The notes: generated from the sequence alone by a model not told the origin. Positions 43,241-53,130 are shown, counted from the stretch's first letter. The stretch: DNA of 64,000 bases from Phaeocystidibacter marisrubri (GCF_008933165.1 NZ_WBVQ01000002.1:124001-188000), one strand, 5' to 3'. Translations and numbers: made by a program.

Positions 43241-43959
43241 TAGATGGGTGATACAAATGGATCGCCGGGAAAATCTGCAATTCCATTAACATATCTCCCG
43301 ATTACGTCAATCTCAGCATTCACTTCCGCCCCTGGGAATCCAGAAATATCCTCTGGAGTAACCAGGTGATTATAAGCCTTCAGGAGTTTACGTGCGATGG
43401 GTTGATACGACCAATGCCACTTCTCTTCATTGTATCCCGTTCGCCCTCTCATCTGGGCCGTATACGGTTGAAAATATCCAAACTTATGCGCGTTTGCACT
43501 CATCCACTCGTAGATACGTGCCCCCTGACCACTTTCAAAGTAAGAGGGTTCTACGGAGTTAATATCGAGATCCGTTCCCCAATGGTGACGAGAGGTTCCT
43601 GGCATAGAACTATATTCTAAGATAGCAAGGGCCTTTTCTGCTTCGTCGCCATTTTGAGAAGCCCATTTTCTTGTCCATATTTCTTCTTGATATTCATGAT
43701 TTCGAGTTGCTGAAACGACGAAAATTCGAATGCCATCTGCAGCGGCCGAATCTGCCATCAACATAAAGGCTTCAGCAGCTTCTTTTCTCAACCATGCGCT
43801 TTCTCTATTGGTGTAACGAGAAGGCAATGAGGTAAAATCAGAATGCTCAGAAGGCTCGAAGCGTCCCATCAACTCGTACTTCTCAATAAGTGGCGCATTC
43901 TGAGAGGAAGTCAACATCGCCATCATGATCACAACCGGAAGAAATCGGAATACTTTCAT
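43240..43959 (-). CDS. VanY-type D,D-carboxypeptidase (M15B), secreted
   Basis: A 239-aa M15B zinc peptidase. An N-terminal signal peptide (PVVIMMAMLTSS) is followed by the domain motif SRHHWGTDLDI, which gives a His and Asp zinc ligand, and EEKWHWSY, which gives the catalytic Glu and last His. It would trim the D-Ala from peptidoglycan stem peptides in the periplasm. The ATG at 43959 is chosen because it alone begins the signal peptide. Confidence 0.9.
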   Translation of the reverse strand: MKVFRFLPVVIMMAMLTSSQNAPLIEKYELMGRFEPSEHSDFTSLPSRYTNRESAWLRKEAAEAFMLMADSAAADGIRIFVVSATRNHEYQEEIWTRKWASQNGDEAEKALAILEYSSMPGTSRHHWGTDLDINSVEPSYFESGQGARIYEWMSANAHKFGYFQPYTAQMRGRTGYNEEKWHWSYQPIARKLLKAYNHLVTPEDISGFPGAEVNAEIDVIGRYVNGIADFPGDPFVSPI

Positions 43960-44023
43960 GTGAACGAAGATACTAGGAATCATTCTTTTCAAGTTCATTA
44001 AATTCACGCTACAATCTTACACT

Positions 44024-45637
44024 ATGCGTCTCCGCTTTCTAAAATCCTCACTCTACTTCCTTCTACTACTCAGTCTTAGTGGATGTTACGAACTGCGGAC
44101 AGGAGAATCTGTATCGATTTATTCTCTCCTTACAGAATACGACAACACCTATAGAAAACCCTACTTTGAATGCGGTTATCACGACACCATCAATGAAAGT
44201 AGATTTCCACCCCTCCCACAAAACACAGATTGGCTAACTGAGAAATCCATTCGTATTGTGCGGTGGACTGGCCATCGAACATCGGCCTATTGGATTACAC
44301 CTATAGAAATCACAAAGAGGAATATATCCCTTTGTATTACAAATGAAAAGGGATGGGTAATGGAAGTCAAATCTTTCAATCTTCCCGCAACTCTTCCTGC
44401 GGATTTCAACCCTGATTCAATTTCCTTACACGAAGTAGAAAAAGGCGGATTAAGCCTACGATGCAAAGCAGAGTATTATTCCATCGACAGAATTACAGGA
44501 CAATATTATCCCGATCGATTCTACTACGAGAAAGATCATCAGAAAGACCCCGATTTGTTCTTTCCAATACACCGTACACATTATCGAGGCCACATTCCAA
44601 ACGCTATCATTCGTCAATACCTCGCAGAGTTCATCGGCGATTCAATTGGCTATGGTGTGTTTTCGATTTACAGCTCGTATTCTTCCAATAACAATGAAAT
44701 CAACAAGCTTGATAACCGAGTAAAAAAGTATGCAGACATTAGTCCAACAGGCTATAGTCCATTTCATTTTTATGAGGTGGATGACAACGTACTCAATGTT
44801 TATTCACCCGACACAAATTATAGTGTTCCCCTCACCTTAAAGCCCTATCCTAGAGGGAATGATCGAAACGTAAAATACCTCAACACTTCCATTCGCAACC
44901 ACCTATTCGAATTGCTTCCAGCCGCATTAGAATCTGAAAACCCCATACTTACCTATGTTCAGTATTCAGATCGGTATAACCAAAGCAATTCCCTGTTTCC
45001 CGAAAAGGCTGAGGTATTGGTGAATATCTTCAAAGTAGTTCGACACATTGGTTACGATCGATTTATTTCGAAGGAGGAGTTTTACGAGAAACAGTTTGCC
45101 ATCCATTCAAACTATCTAACCGATGGATCGGACTACTCCATGTTCGACATCTGTCAATTGCTTATTGAAGAACAAACAACCAATACAAACCGATATGTGA
45201 CGGGATTTTGGAGCCGAAGAATTAGGGAGGACTCGCAAGATATCGTCATGCATATATTGAAAGACGTCGTTCAATACTACGGTGAAGATGTTCACTCAGC
45301 CTCACAAAATCCAGAAGAACTCAATGACACACTCTACCACTGTGTGAGCTACGAATTGAAGTTGCAGCAAAATCCAAACGATGACGAGCTTACACACCAG
45401 TACTTGGATTATCTAGAAAGTCTGGGGCAATATCAATCCGTAAGCACCTTGCTTCTATACGTGCTGCCTGATAAACGCGAACGGCACCTCCCAGTAGGAG
45501 AATACGAACGATTGAGCAAACCGCCATTTCGAGTACCTGGATTGTACAGCAGTAATTTCAGAGCTGGGTATTGGGTTAGATTAAGCAATGTAGATTGGTT
45601 TGATACATATTCATCGAGGTATAACTACTACTACTGA
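44024..45637 (+). CDS. Large lipoprotein of unknown function
   Basis: A 537-aa protein with signal peptide and lipobox (LLSLSGCY). The mature part is rich in Tyr and Ser and has many YDR/YYE-type turns. It shows no motif I recognise and no clear domain border. A stretch SQDIVMHILKDVVQYYG and helical region near 400-470 may be a separate domain. It is divergent from the VanY gene and overlaps the next gene's end by 7 nt (convergent). Confidence 0.7.
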   Translation: MRLRFLKSSLYFLLLLSLSGCYELRTGESVSIYSLLTEYDNTYRKPYFECGYHDTINESRFPPLPQNTDWLTEKSIRIVRWTGHRTSAYWITPIEITKRNISLCITNEKGWVMEVKSFNLPATLPADFNPDSISLHEVEKGGLSLRCKAEYYSIDRITGQYYPDRFYYEKDHQKDPDLFFPIHRTHYRGHIPNAIIRQYLAEFIGDSIGYGVFSIYSSYSSNNNEINKLDNRVKKYADISPTGYSPFHFYEVDDNVLNVYSPDTNYSVPLTLKPYPRGNDRNVKYLNTSIRNHLFELLPAALESENPILTYVQYSDRYNQSNSLFPEKAEVLVNIFKVVRHIGYDRFISKEEFYEKQFAIHSNYLTDGSDYSMFDICQLLIEEQTTNTNRYVTGFWSRRIREDSQDIVMHILKDVVQYYGEDVHSASQNPEELNDTLYHCVSYELKLQQNPNDDELTHQYLDYLESLGQYQSVSTLLLYVLPDKRERHLPVGEYERLSKPPFRVPGLYSSNFRAGYWVRLSNVDWFDTYSSRYNYYY

Positions 45638-46035
45638 GCTCGCAATCCTGCGTTGTATTCTACTTCTTCCAGTAGGAGTTCCTGAACACTTCCATCTGGA
45701 TATATCAATTCCAATTCAAACTCATCAGCAATAAAGAGTGCATAGTAGGTTGAGTCTAGGATCATCCCCGTTTCGGATCGCACATCAATCAGGCAAAATG
45801 ATTCCAACTTGGTCGTTGTTCCACTCTCCCAATTGTAGGACAGAGGCACTTCATTTAGGCTGATTCCTTCAATGGGACGAACGTGTCCATCGCCGGGAAC
45901 AAAAGTGATGGAAATGTACCGCTGCCCCTGACCTGAAATACCTCTTGACACATATCCAGAATCCTGCGGATGTCCCACTTTTGAACTACAGCTGACCAAT
46001 ACAGCTAGAAGCGCTACTCCAATCCAACGTCGCAT
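45631..46035 (-). CDS. Small lipoprotein of unknown function
   Basis: A 134-aa protein with signal and lipobox (AVLVSCSS). The mature part is a single beta-rich domain (ISITFVPGDGHVRP, STYYALFIADEFELELIYPDG). Its start touches the stop of the 1747-aa secreted protein gene by one base, so both are probably in one operon. Function unknown. Confidence 0.72.
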   Translation of the reverse strand: MRRWIGVALLAVLVSCSSKVGHPQDSGYVSRGISGQGQRYISITFVPGDGHVRPIEGISLNEVPLSYNWESGTTTKLESFCLIDVRSETGMILDSTYYALFIADEFELELIYPDGSVQELLLEEVEYNAGLRAQ

Positions 46036-49000
46036 TATTGTGCTACTTCAAAAGTTCTGACGGCAACTCCAGTTCTACCTTGAATCTGTAGGGTATACAC
46101 ACCCGGAGGCCAATTCAACAAATCGAATTCCACGCGATTTTCACCGATTTCTATCGTTGTACTTCGAGTGGTCAACACAGCTCCCTTTGCATCGGAAATG
46201 GTCAAGACAACCTCATCCGTAACTGTAGAGTTCGAATAGAGTGTAAGCATTCGTTGTGTTGGATTCGGATACAATAACAGAGCTTCAATCCCCTTCCATT
46301 CTGGGACACTGATATCATCTACTATCAACTCATCAGACATCTTCGAACAGCTATCTTTCGATACTTCCAATCGGTACACTCCATTTTGAGTGGGAGTGTA
46401 TGAACTGTTTGTTGCCCCGATAATGACTCCATTGCCGTCGTACCACTGGTAATCATATCCATTGAGAGGGGTAACTAATTTACCGTTGATGTAATTCACC
46501 GTTGGTTTGGGAACTAAAGTCACGTTGAAATTCAAGACTTGATAGGTCGAACAGCCCGTGGAAGGGTCGGCATAAGCATAGCGAACCCACTTCACTCCAT
46601 TGCCAGCAATCGTTGGAATGAACTGATTTCCGACTAGACCCTGTCCCGTGAGTGTACCACCCGAAGGACTAAATGTCAAGTCCACTGTATCCTCTTCGCA
46701 AAGGTTCATGCGAGAAATGGACCCCGTCAATGTGACCACTGGTAGAGGTGCCAAATTCATGACCAGAACATCACTTGTATCTATCCGATTTAACACACAT
46801 GGAAGTGTGGAGGTGATCGTAGCCGATATCTGATCGCCATTATTTAGACCGTTAAACGTTTGAGATACTCCATGATGAGCTGTGCCCACTACTACTCCAT
46901 TCTTCATCCAAGTGACATTTTCATATGGGGAGACATTGCTAACCGTGGCCGTGAAGACAAAATTTTGACCGTCACAATAGCTACCAACACTAGACGAATC
47001 TAGCTGAATAGCAACAGATGGCGGTCCGCTTCCTGCAGGAATCTGAATCACATCGGAATCAAAATTCGAGAAAGAGCAGTTCTGAGTAGTAAAATATCTC
47101 ACTAGCACATACTCTCCTCCCTGTAGCGCTGGTATAAAGAAAGTGTTTCCCGTTACTCCAGATTGGACGATTCCATTTACTTCCCATTGGTAATAGGCTC
47201 CAGGCCCTGCTCCCAGTCCTGTTGCCGTGAAAAACACAGAATCTCCCGCACATACCGAACTCGGTGAACTCACCAAAGAGACACTAGGTGAATATGCCGT
47301 GTCTACATAAATCGTTTTGAGCGGAGTTGTATCCGACTTCTCACAGGGCTCATCTGTTGTAAGCACCCCGTAGAGCGTGTAGTCCACTTGACGAGAAATG
47401 TAGACTGAAGCGCCGGTTTGAGCAATTTGAACTCCATCAACAAACCACTCTATCGTTGGACTTGGTCCTGCATTGGAATAATTCATGGTAACCAATGTTG
47501 CTGTAGCCCCACAAACCGTATCGGCTGAACTGATAGAGATGATAGGATTAAGTCCAGGGTCTACCGTCATATTGATAATCGAACTGCTTACCGTATCCGC
47601 AGCTGGACAATCCACATCTGGGATCACCTTACATTGCACATAATCTCCCACCGACCAAGAAGAATGGATCCATGATACAGATGTACTCGGTTGTAGAATT
47701 CCATTGAGGTACCACAAGTACTGAGGATGGGTTCCCAGATTCGATCCACCTGCCACGAAGGCCACCTGCTCGTCGAAGCAAACATTTGTACTCATGGCAT
47801 TTACACTCACCGTAGAAACCACTAATGAGTCTACTTGAATTACTTGAGAAGAGGCGTTTGAACCATAGGAATTTGTAGTGGTCAAATTGATGGAATACGT
47901 TCCTGGCGTAGAAAAACTCACCTGTGGAGATTGACTATTCGCATTGGTACCATTTACATAGGATACCCCTGTAGGAGGTGAGAAACTCCAGCTCCAAGAG
48001 GTTGGACCACCCGTTGAATTATCGGTCAAGCTCAACACTTCGCTCGGACAAACAGAAGTAGCGGATACATGAAAAGCTGATGAAGGTGGAGAGGCGGATA
48101 CCCCTTGAATGTTGATGTTGTCGATATATAGATTGTTTCCATATCCGCAGATGTTTTCAAACTTTACCAACACATCCGAATGACCAGCAAATGCACTGAT
48201 ATCTAAGGTCGGACATGCCGGACTGGCTCCACACCATTCTGAAGCTCCAGTTGGCACAAATGCATTGGTGTTGTTCGGCCCTGTTACGAAACCTCCGCTA
48301 CCTGTTTCTTTGTAAGAAGCAACACGAGTCCAAGTGGTACCACAATCCGTAGAAACATATACGGCTAAACTATCCTCATACCCCACTCCATAGCGGCGGT
48401 AGGCATATTCAAAATCCAGTGAAACCGAAGCATAGCTGGAGAAATTGAGTGGAGGTGAAATCAAACCATCTCTTTGTCCCACACCATTGTAGAAGTAATT
48501 CTCTACTACTGCAGCTTTGTTGGAGGATGAACCATTATGGGCCGTTACCACTTTCCATGTATGACTCCCATCCGGATTGTCTAAAGTCCAATCTGAAATA
48601 CTCGATTGGAAGTCTTCCGTAAATGGCAAAGAATATCCACCTACCTGAATAAATTGATTTCGCGTTTTCGTATCGGTGCCACTTCCATTCGAAACCGTTA
48701 GAGTAATGGTGTACTGCCCAGCAGCGCTAAAATGCACTTCAGGTTGATGGGATGAAGCGCCAGTCCCGTTGATGTAGCTATACGTATTCGGAGAAATACT
48801 CCAGCTATAAGAAGTTGGAACTCCCGTACTCGAATCCACTAGTTGAATGGCTTCATTGGTACATGCTACGGTCTTTACTGCTCCAAAATTGGCAACTGGC
48901 ATGGCTGGAGGCGCGAATCCATTACTCGTGAACAAGCCTCGTCCATAGGTGGCTGCAATCACTTCGTCATCTGAACTGCGCATTTGGAGCATATCCACCC

Positions 49001-51278
49001 TAACATTCGCCAACCCTTGATTGCTTGGCGACCAGGAAGGATAGGTAGAATTGAAATTGGATGTCGTCCAAACGCCCACCTCTGTAGCTAGTAGAACTTC
49101 ATTTCTATTGTGAGGATTGAACAAGGCCCAACGCACAGGCATATCAGGCAAACTGCCTTCCTTAGAAACCCAAGAAGCGCCACCATTATTGGTATACCAA
49201 ACGGAAGTCATTCCATAATTACTATACGTCACAATCAACTCATTTTCAGAAGCGCCAACCTCCACACAAGAGATGTATCCTGCCGGAAGTGCGGAACCAA
49301 TACTCGTAGAGGAAGGACTTCCGTTGGCTTGGGTCACCTTGTACAAGTCGCCCGATCCTGTTCCGACGAATAAGGTGGTAGAGGTCGTCGTGTAAGGCGA
49401 AACACGAATGTGCGAGGCCATATCCGACATTCCGCTAATCGCAATGGACGAAGCTGTTGGCGACCCCGCAACATTACTCACTCTACTTAGAGTTGAGTTC
49501 GTTCGGGCAGAGTATAGTATCCCGAGATTATCATCGTAATCGGCGGGATTGATGAACCGTCCAGTATTGGGATCATTCAAAATTTCTGTACTCAAAAAGG
49601 ACGTACCTCCGTTGATGGATCTGTAATAGGTGTTATACACATAGGAGGATATCCACAGATTGGGGTTGGTCTGATCGATGAAACAGAACGCCCCATCACC
49701 ACCTGTAGCCTCATTGGTCGCACCGACACCTGGTGAAGTAAATCGCTGTGTACCGTTGTCTTGCGAACCCGCTAATGCCTGAACATTGTTTGCATTGGGG
49801 TGAATCGCACAGGAATAGAACTGGGTGACGTTGTAACCGTTATTTCGAGACGAAACAGAAGTGGTTCCAGCAGTTCCTGTCATTCGGTAAATTCCTCCAT
49901 CATTGCCCAATAGCATCTCGTTGGAGTTACCCGGGTTGAAGATCATTTGGTGTTGATCAGCATGGACATTCGGGAAGCCATAACCTCCATACCAATGGGA
50001 AAGTTGTGTCCATGTACTTCCGCCATTCGAACTTCTGAAACAGTCGATAGCTCCCACATAAACCATATTGGGATTGGTGGGATGGACGGCTAAAATCAAA
50101 TCGTACCAGGCTTGTCCTCTACTGAAGTCGGAGGCGGGAATTCCAGGGTCGGCATCACTCGGTTCATTCATGGCATTCCACGTAGAGCCCGCATTAATTG
50201 TATTGACCATCTCATGAACTTGTCCGCCACTCTCCACTACAGCATACACAAAAGATGCATTACTCGGTGCACATGCCAATTCCACTCTGCCTGTACCAGA
50301 AGAGGAATATGCCGTGGTCCAACTCGTTCCATTATCACTGTAGAGAATTCTTCCTCCTCCACCTCCATAAGAGGCCGATTGCGTCCCTACCCAAATTCGA
50401 CCATTGCTGGCCAATTCCAGATCGGCAGGTGCATAGTTGTAGCTCTGTCCCGAAACATTCGGCAACACTTGGGAAAAGCTCGTACCACCATTGATGGAGC
50501 GTTGCAACCCCTGACCGTTTCCATGCCATGCGCCACTGTAAAAGTTATCTCTACAGGCTACATAAAGTACCCCTGTTCCGCTTTCATTGCGAACTATCAA
50601 GTCATTCACGTAATACCATGAAGTGGTGGCCGACAATTGGTTCCAAGTTGAACCTCCATCGGTTGATTTCCATACTCCAGCTCCTCGGGTTGCACCGGTT
50701 CCCCAACCTTCGCCTGTTCCTACATACCAGATGTTCGAATTGGTCGGATCATGTGCAATGGCCGTAACCGATAGGTTTGCCCAAAAGTCGTTAACAGCTA
50801 TCCAAGTTGAAGTGGGATCTGTGATGTCATTATTGTACCATAAGCCTCCTGATGTACCACCCGCCCAAACCTTCTTGTGAGTAGGGTCATTGGGATCGTA
50901 CATAATAGCCCGCGTGCGTCCTCCTACATTGTTAGGTCCGCGTTCCTCCCATGGAGTTGTGGCAAACCCCGGGGTGACTTTGTTTGAATTATACTGAGCA
51001 GCAATGGTCTGGTAGACCACGGACAAACGCTCTGGTGCGGGGCGCCCTAAAGCCGGATCTATCGTTGCAAGGAAGTTCTGTTCCCAAGCCAAATCAGGTC
51101 GATCTTTCTTGGGTATGGAATTCAATTCCTCTACGGTCATCGCCTTTCGCTGAGCAAAAGGATGATTGGCAATTATCTCCCGATACTTTGATTTTGGATC
51201 AGTTGGTGAATTCCACCAAAGGATTGTAGAAATCGCAACAAATGTGAGAGTAATGAGAGCGCCTATTCGTTGCTTCAT
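46035..51278 (-). CDS. Giant secreted Asp-box/PKD protein with T9SS type A tail
   Basis: A 1747-aa protein. An N-terminal signal or membrane helix precedes a region with Asp-box/BNR repeats (KSTDGGSTWNQL, RSINGGTSF, SSNGGSTWTQL, TNNGGASWVSK) forming one or two sortilin-like beta-propellers (about 105-780). PKD-type domains (SYSWSISPNTYSYINGTG and again further on) and a jelly-roll 'choice-of-anchor' domain (LPFTEDFQSSISDWTLDN, about 880-1080) follow. After Ig-like repeats comes a type A sorting domain (LLYPNPTQRMLTLYSN..GVYTLQIQG). Probably secreted through the type IX system as an adhesin or glycan-binding protein. Confidence 0.88.
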   Translation of the reverse strand: MKQRIGALITLTFVAISTILWWNSPTDPKSKYREIIANHPFAQRKAMTVEELNSIPKKDRPDLAWEQNFLATIDPALGRPAPERLSVVYQTIAAQYNSNKVTPGFATTPWEERGPNNVGGRTRAIMYDPNDPTHKKVWAGGTSGGLWYNNDITDPTSTWIAVNDFWANLSVTAIAHDPTNSNIWYVGTGEGWGTGATRGAGVWKSTDGGSTWNQLSATTSWYYVNDLIVRNESGTGVLYVACRDNFYSGAWHGNGQGLQRSINGGTSFSQVLPNVSGQSYNYAPADLELASNGRIWVGTQSASYGGGGGRILYSDNGTSWTTAYSSSGTGRVELACAPSNASFVYAVVESGGQVHEMVNTINAGSTWNAMNEPSDADPGIPASDFSRGQAWYDLILAVHPTNPNMVYVGAIDCFRSSNGGSTWTQLSHWYGGYGFPNVHADQHQMIFNPGNSNEMLLGNDGGIYRMTGTAGTTSVSSRNNGYNVTQFYSCAIHPNANNVQALAGSQDNGTQRFTSPGVGATNEATGGDGAFCFIDQTNPNLWISSYVYNTYYRSINGGTSFLSTEILNDPNTGRFINPADYDDNLGILYSARTNSTLSRVSNVAGSPTASSIAISGMSDMASHIRVSPYTTTSTTLFVGTGSGDLYKVTQANGSPSSTSIGSALPAGYISCVEVGASENELIVTYSNYGMTSVWYTNNGGASWVSKEGSLPDMPVRWALFNPHNRNEVLLATEVGVWTTSNFNSTYPSWSPSNQGLANVRVDMLQMRSSDDEVIAATYGRGLFTSNGFAPPAMPVANFGAVKTVACTNEAIQLVDSSTGVPTSYSWSISPNTYSYINGTGASSHQPEVHFSAAGQYTITLTVSNGSGTDTKTRNQFIQVGGYSLPFTEDFQSSISDWTLDNPDGSHTWKVVTAHNGSSSNKAAVVENYFYNGVGQRDGLISPPLNFSSYASVSLDFEYAYRRYGVGYEDSLAVYVSTDCGTTWTRVASYKETGSGGFVTGPNNTNAFVPTGASEWCGASPACPTLDISAFAGHSDVLVKFENICGYGNNLYIDNINIQGVSASPPSSAFHVSATSVCPSEVLSLTDNSTGGPTSWSWSFSPPTGVSYVNGTNANSQSPQVSFSTPGTYSINLTTTNSYGSNASSQVIQVDSLVVSTVSVNAMSTNVCFDEQVAFVAGGSNLGTHPQYLWYLNGILQPSTSVSWIHSSWSVGDYVQCKVIPDVDCPAADTVSSSIINMTVDPGLNPIISISSADTVCGATATLVTMNYSNAGPSPTIEWFVDGVQIAQTGASVYISRQVDYTLYGVLTTDEPCEKSDTTPLKTIYVDTAYSPSVSLVSSPSSVCAGDSVFFTATGLGAGPGAYYQWEVNGIVQSGVTGNTFFIPALQGGEYVLVRYFTTQNCSFSNFDSDVIQIPAGSGPPSVAIQLDSSSVGSYCDGQNFVFTATVSNVSPYENVTWMKNGVVVGTAHHGVSQTFNGLNNGDQISATITSTLPCVLNRIDTSDVLVMNLAPLPVVTLTGSISRMNLCEEDTVDLTFSPSGGTLTGQGLVGNQFIPTIAGNGVKWVRYAYADPSTGCSTYQVLNFNVTLVPKPTVNYINGKLVTPLNGYDYQWYDGNGVIIGATNSSYTPTQNGVYRLEVSKDSCSKMSDELIVDDISVPEWKGIEALLLYPNPTQRMLTLYSNSTVTDEVVLTISDAKGAVLTTRSTTIEIGENRVEFDLLNWPPGVYTLQIQGRTGVAVRTFEVAQ

Positions 51279-51342
51279 AGTGAGGTTAAATTCAAGTTAG
51301 CAGGTCTAAACTACGAAATTCAACCTTCAAGAAGTGAGGCAA

Positions 51343-52011
51343 TTACTCTAAGTCGAGGTCTAACTTCTTTCTGAATTCTGCCAACAATGGATTCTTCTCT
51401 ACCATATGTCTATACTTCTCATCCGGAGTGTACAAACTCTTTACTTGCTCGCTCTCTGTAATTACCGTCTTCAATTCCACTTTGAAGTTCTTGAGCTCCG
51501 TACGAAGAAAGGCCATCAGGTCGGCGCGTCCCGATTGCAAATATCCTTCTTGTGTCTTGTTGTCTAGAACCAATTCAATGATCGTCTTATCTAGCAACTT
51601 AGGCTCGTGGCGGGAGAGGGTATTGTAAATGGATTTCTTGTGCTCCACCTTAGACAGGTATCGCTTCCAAACATCCTTCATTTCGTGTTCCGAAAAATAC
51701 TCTTCGGGAAGGCCTTGAGTAGATGAAAGGGTCTCTTCCTCTACTTCGCCGTCTTTTGTCTCCTCCTTCGGAGCATCCATATCCTTCAAAGAGAATCCGC
51801 GCATTCTAGAGCCGCGCTTAGACGGACGAGAAACGACAGGGTCTTCTTTGGGTTGAGGAATTGGTTTAGAAGGGGCTACCTCTTGCGTTGAGGCTGGTTT
51901 TTCAACCTCTATATGAACTTCTTGAACAGGGCGCGGAGCTGACTTTGCCTGAGCGGGTGCTAAAGCTGGTTGACCGGGGGCTGGAAGGACTATCCGTTTT
52001 GGATCGTCATT
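51343..52011 (-). CDS. dnaX: dnaX tau-specific C-terminal region (other frame)
   Basis: This is the downstream, shifted frame of dnaX. Joined at the A11 tract to the gamma-like frame it adds 222 residues, starting NDDPKRIVLPAPG and containing a Pro/Ala/Glu-rich linker and a helical C-terminal domain that ends KKLDLDLE, as expected for the tau part that binds DnaE and DnaB. With the ATG at 53089 the joined protein is about 581 aa, a normal length for this phylum. It has no sensible start of its own; the frame open upstream is only a shadow. It is either made by slippage or frameshifting, or the homopolymer length is a sequencing error. Confidence 0.75.
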   Translation of the reverse strand, partial: NDDPKRIVLPAPGQPALAPAQAKSAPRPVQEVHIEVEKPASTQEVAPSKPIPQPKEDPVVSRPSKRGSRMRGFSLKDMDAPKEETKDGEVEEETLSSTQGLPEEYFSEHEMKDVWKRYLSKVEHKKSIYNTLSRHEPKLLDKTIIELVLDNKTQEGYLQSGRADLMAFLRTELKNFKVELKTVITESEQVKSLYTPDEKYRHMVEKNPLLAEFRKKLDLDLE

Positions 52012-52020
52012 TTTTTTTTT
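52007..52020 (-). promoter_or_regulatory. A11 slippery tract followed by TGAC at the dnaX frame change
   Basis: The coding strand reads GACG, eleven A, then TGAC. In the zero frame this is GAA AAA AAA AAA TGA. Losing one A or gaining two in the mRNA, or a +1 ribosomal shift at AAA-TGAC, leads into the tau frame. A -1 shift meets TAG after six codons. Long A runs cause transcriptional slippage, and TGAC is a weak stop context, as at prfB. Confidence 0.65.
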
Positions 52021-53089
52021 CGTCGGCAAACGCGACGTGTTGTAGAAGTTGAAGCAATGCGACTTCAACGTGGAGGCGAGGATTGTGACTCGCCTTGTAC
52101 TTTTCATCGCACTCCGTGCAGACTTTTAAGGCATTTACCAAGAAAGGCAAACTGCACTGTCCACTTTGGTCGATGTAGCGTTGGCGGATATTCTCACCCA
52201 CTTCTAAAAGCGACAAGGTTGCTGCATCCTTCCCCACCAACAAATCGCGGAAATGAGCGGCCAAGCCTGTAATGAACATGTGGCCATCAAAGCCTTTATC
52301 CAATACCTCTCGGAACAGCAAAAGCGTATTTTGAACATCGCCTGCCATAATCGAATCAACGGCTCGGAAATAGTAGTCGTAATCGAGGATATTCAAATTA
52401 TCCAGTACCGCCTGGTAGGTGATGTTCTGATCTGAGAAAGAGGCAATTCTATCGAAGATGGAAAGGCTATCTCTCAATGCGCCATCTGCCTTTTGAGCAA
52501 TGAGATGAAGCGCATCAGGATCTGCAGTGATATCCTCTTGTTGGGCAACCCAAGCGAGGTGCTTGGCGATATCTTCAACCGTAATTCGCTTGAAGTCGAA
52601 GATCTGACAACGAGAGAGAATCGTAGGAATGATCTTGTGTTTCTCCGTGGTTGCCAAAATGAAAATGGCGTGCTTAGGCGGTTCTTCCAACGTCTTCAAA
52701 AACGCGTTGAAAGCCGCTTGAGACAACATGTGAACCTCATCGATGATATACACTTTGAATTCGCCTACTTGAGGCGCAAAGCGAACTTGATCAATCAAGT
52801 TTCGAATATCATCTACCGAGTTATTCGATGCGGCATCGAGTTCGAAGATATTCAAACTGTAATCCTCGTTCTCTCCACCATAGTGCTCATTAATCCTCTT
52901 AGCGAGAATACGTGCACAAGTGGTTTTACCTACACCACGTGGTCCACAGAACAACAAAGCTTGAGCCAAGTGATCTTTCTCAATTGCATTCTCCAAGGTA
53001 TTGGTGATATGCGATTGCCCCACTACCGATTCAAAGGTAGATGGACGATACTTACGGGCTGAAACGATGTATTGATTATCTGTGCTCAT
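52007..53089 (-). CDS. dnaX: DNA polymerase III gamma/tau subunit, gamma-like zero-frame product
   Basis: A 360-aa AAA+ clamp-loader ATPase. It has Walker A CGPRGVGKTTCARIL, Walker B YIIDEVHMLSQAAFNAFLKTLEEPP, the arginine finger PTILSRCQIFDFKRI and the FELDAASNNSVDDIRNLID box. The zinc-binding cysteines found between these in E. coli DnaX are missing, as remembered for flavobacterial members. The frame ends at a TGA straight after an 11-A run (codons E-K-K-K-stop), so without a shift only a gamma-sized product is made. The ATG at 53089 is supported by a promoter element ending at 53100; an earlier in-frame start lies upstream of it. Confidence 0.95.
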   Translation of the reverse strand: MSTDNQYIVSARKYRPSTFESVVGQSHITNTLENAIEKDHLAQALLFCGPRGVGKTTCARILAKRINEHYGGENEDYSLNIFELDAASNNSVDDIRNLIDQVRFAPQVGEFKVYIIDEVHMLSQAAFNAFLKTLEEPPKHAIFILATTEKHKIIPTILSRCQIFDFKRITVEDIAKHLAWVAQQEDITADPDALHLIAQKADGALRDSLSIFDRIASFSDQNITYQAVLDNLNILDYDYYFRAVDSIMAGDVQNTLLLFREVLDKGFDGHMFITGLAAHFRDLLVGKDAATLSLLEVGENIRQRYIDQSGQCSLPFLVNALKVCTECDEKYKASHNPRLHVEVALLQLLQHVAFADEKKK

Positions 53090-53099
53090 AGGAGAAGGA

Positions 53100-53130
53100 C
53101 AAAGATAGTAGAATGAAAAGGGCACGCAAC
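53100..53130 (-). promoter_or_regulatory. Promoter of dnaX
   Basis: On the minus strand TTG (53127-53129), 19 nt, then TATCTTTG (53100-53107): a textbook Bacteroidetes promoter. The dnaX ATG is only 10 nt past the -7 element, so the mRNA leader is a few bases long. Confidence 0.8.

Noticed and set aside
50112-50621. 169-aa plus-strand open frame
   Set aside because: Antisense to the Asp-box repeats of the 1747-aa protein; cysteine- and arginine-rich only as a reverse reading.
52253-53062. Plus-strand open frames over dnaX
   Set aside because: Shadows of the clamp-loader gene in reverse; no motifs.
51343-53089. dnaX as a pseudogene
   Set aside because: Both frames are otherwise intact and the junction is exactly at an A11 slippery run, so slippage or a homopolymer length error is more likely than decay.
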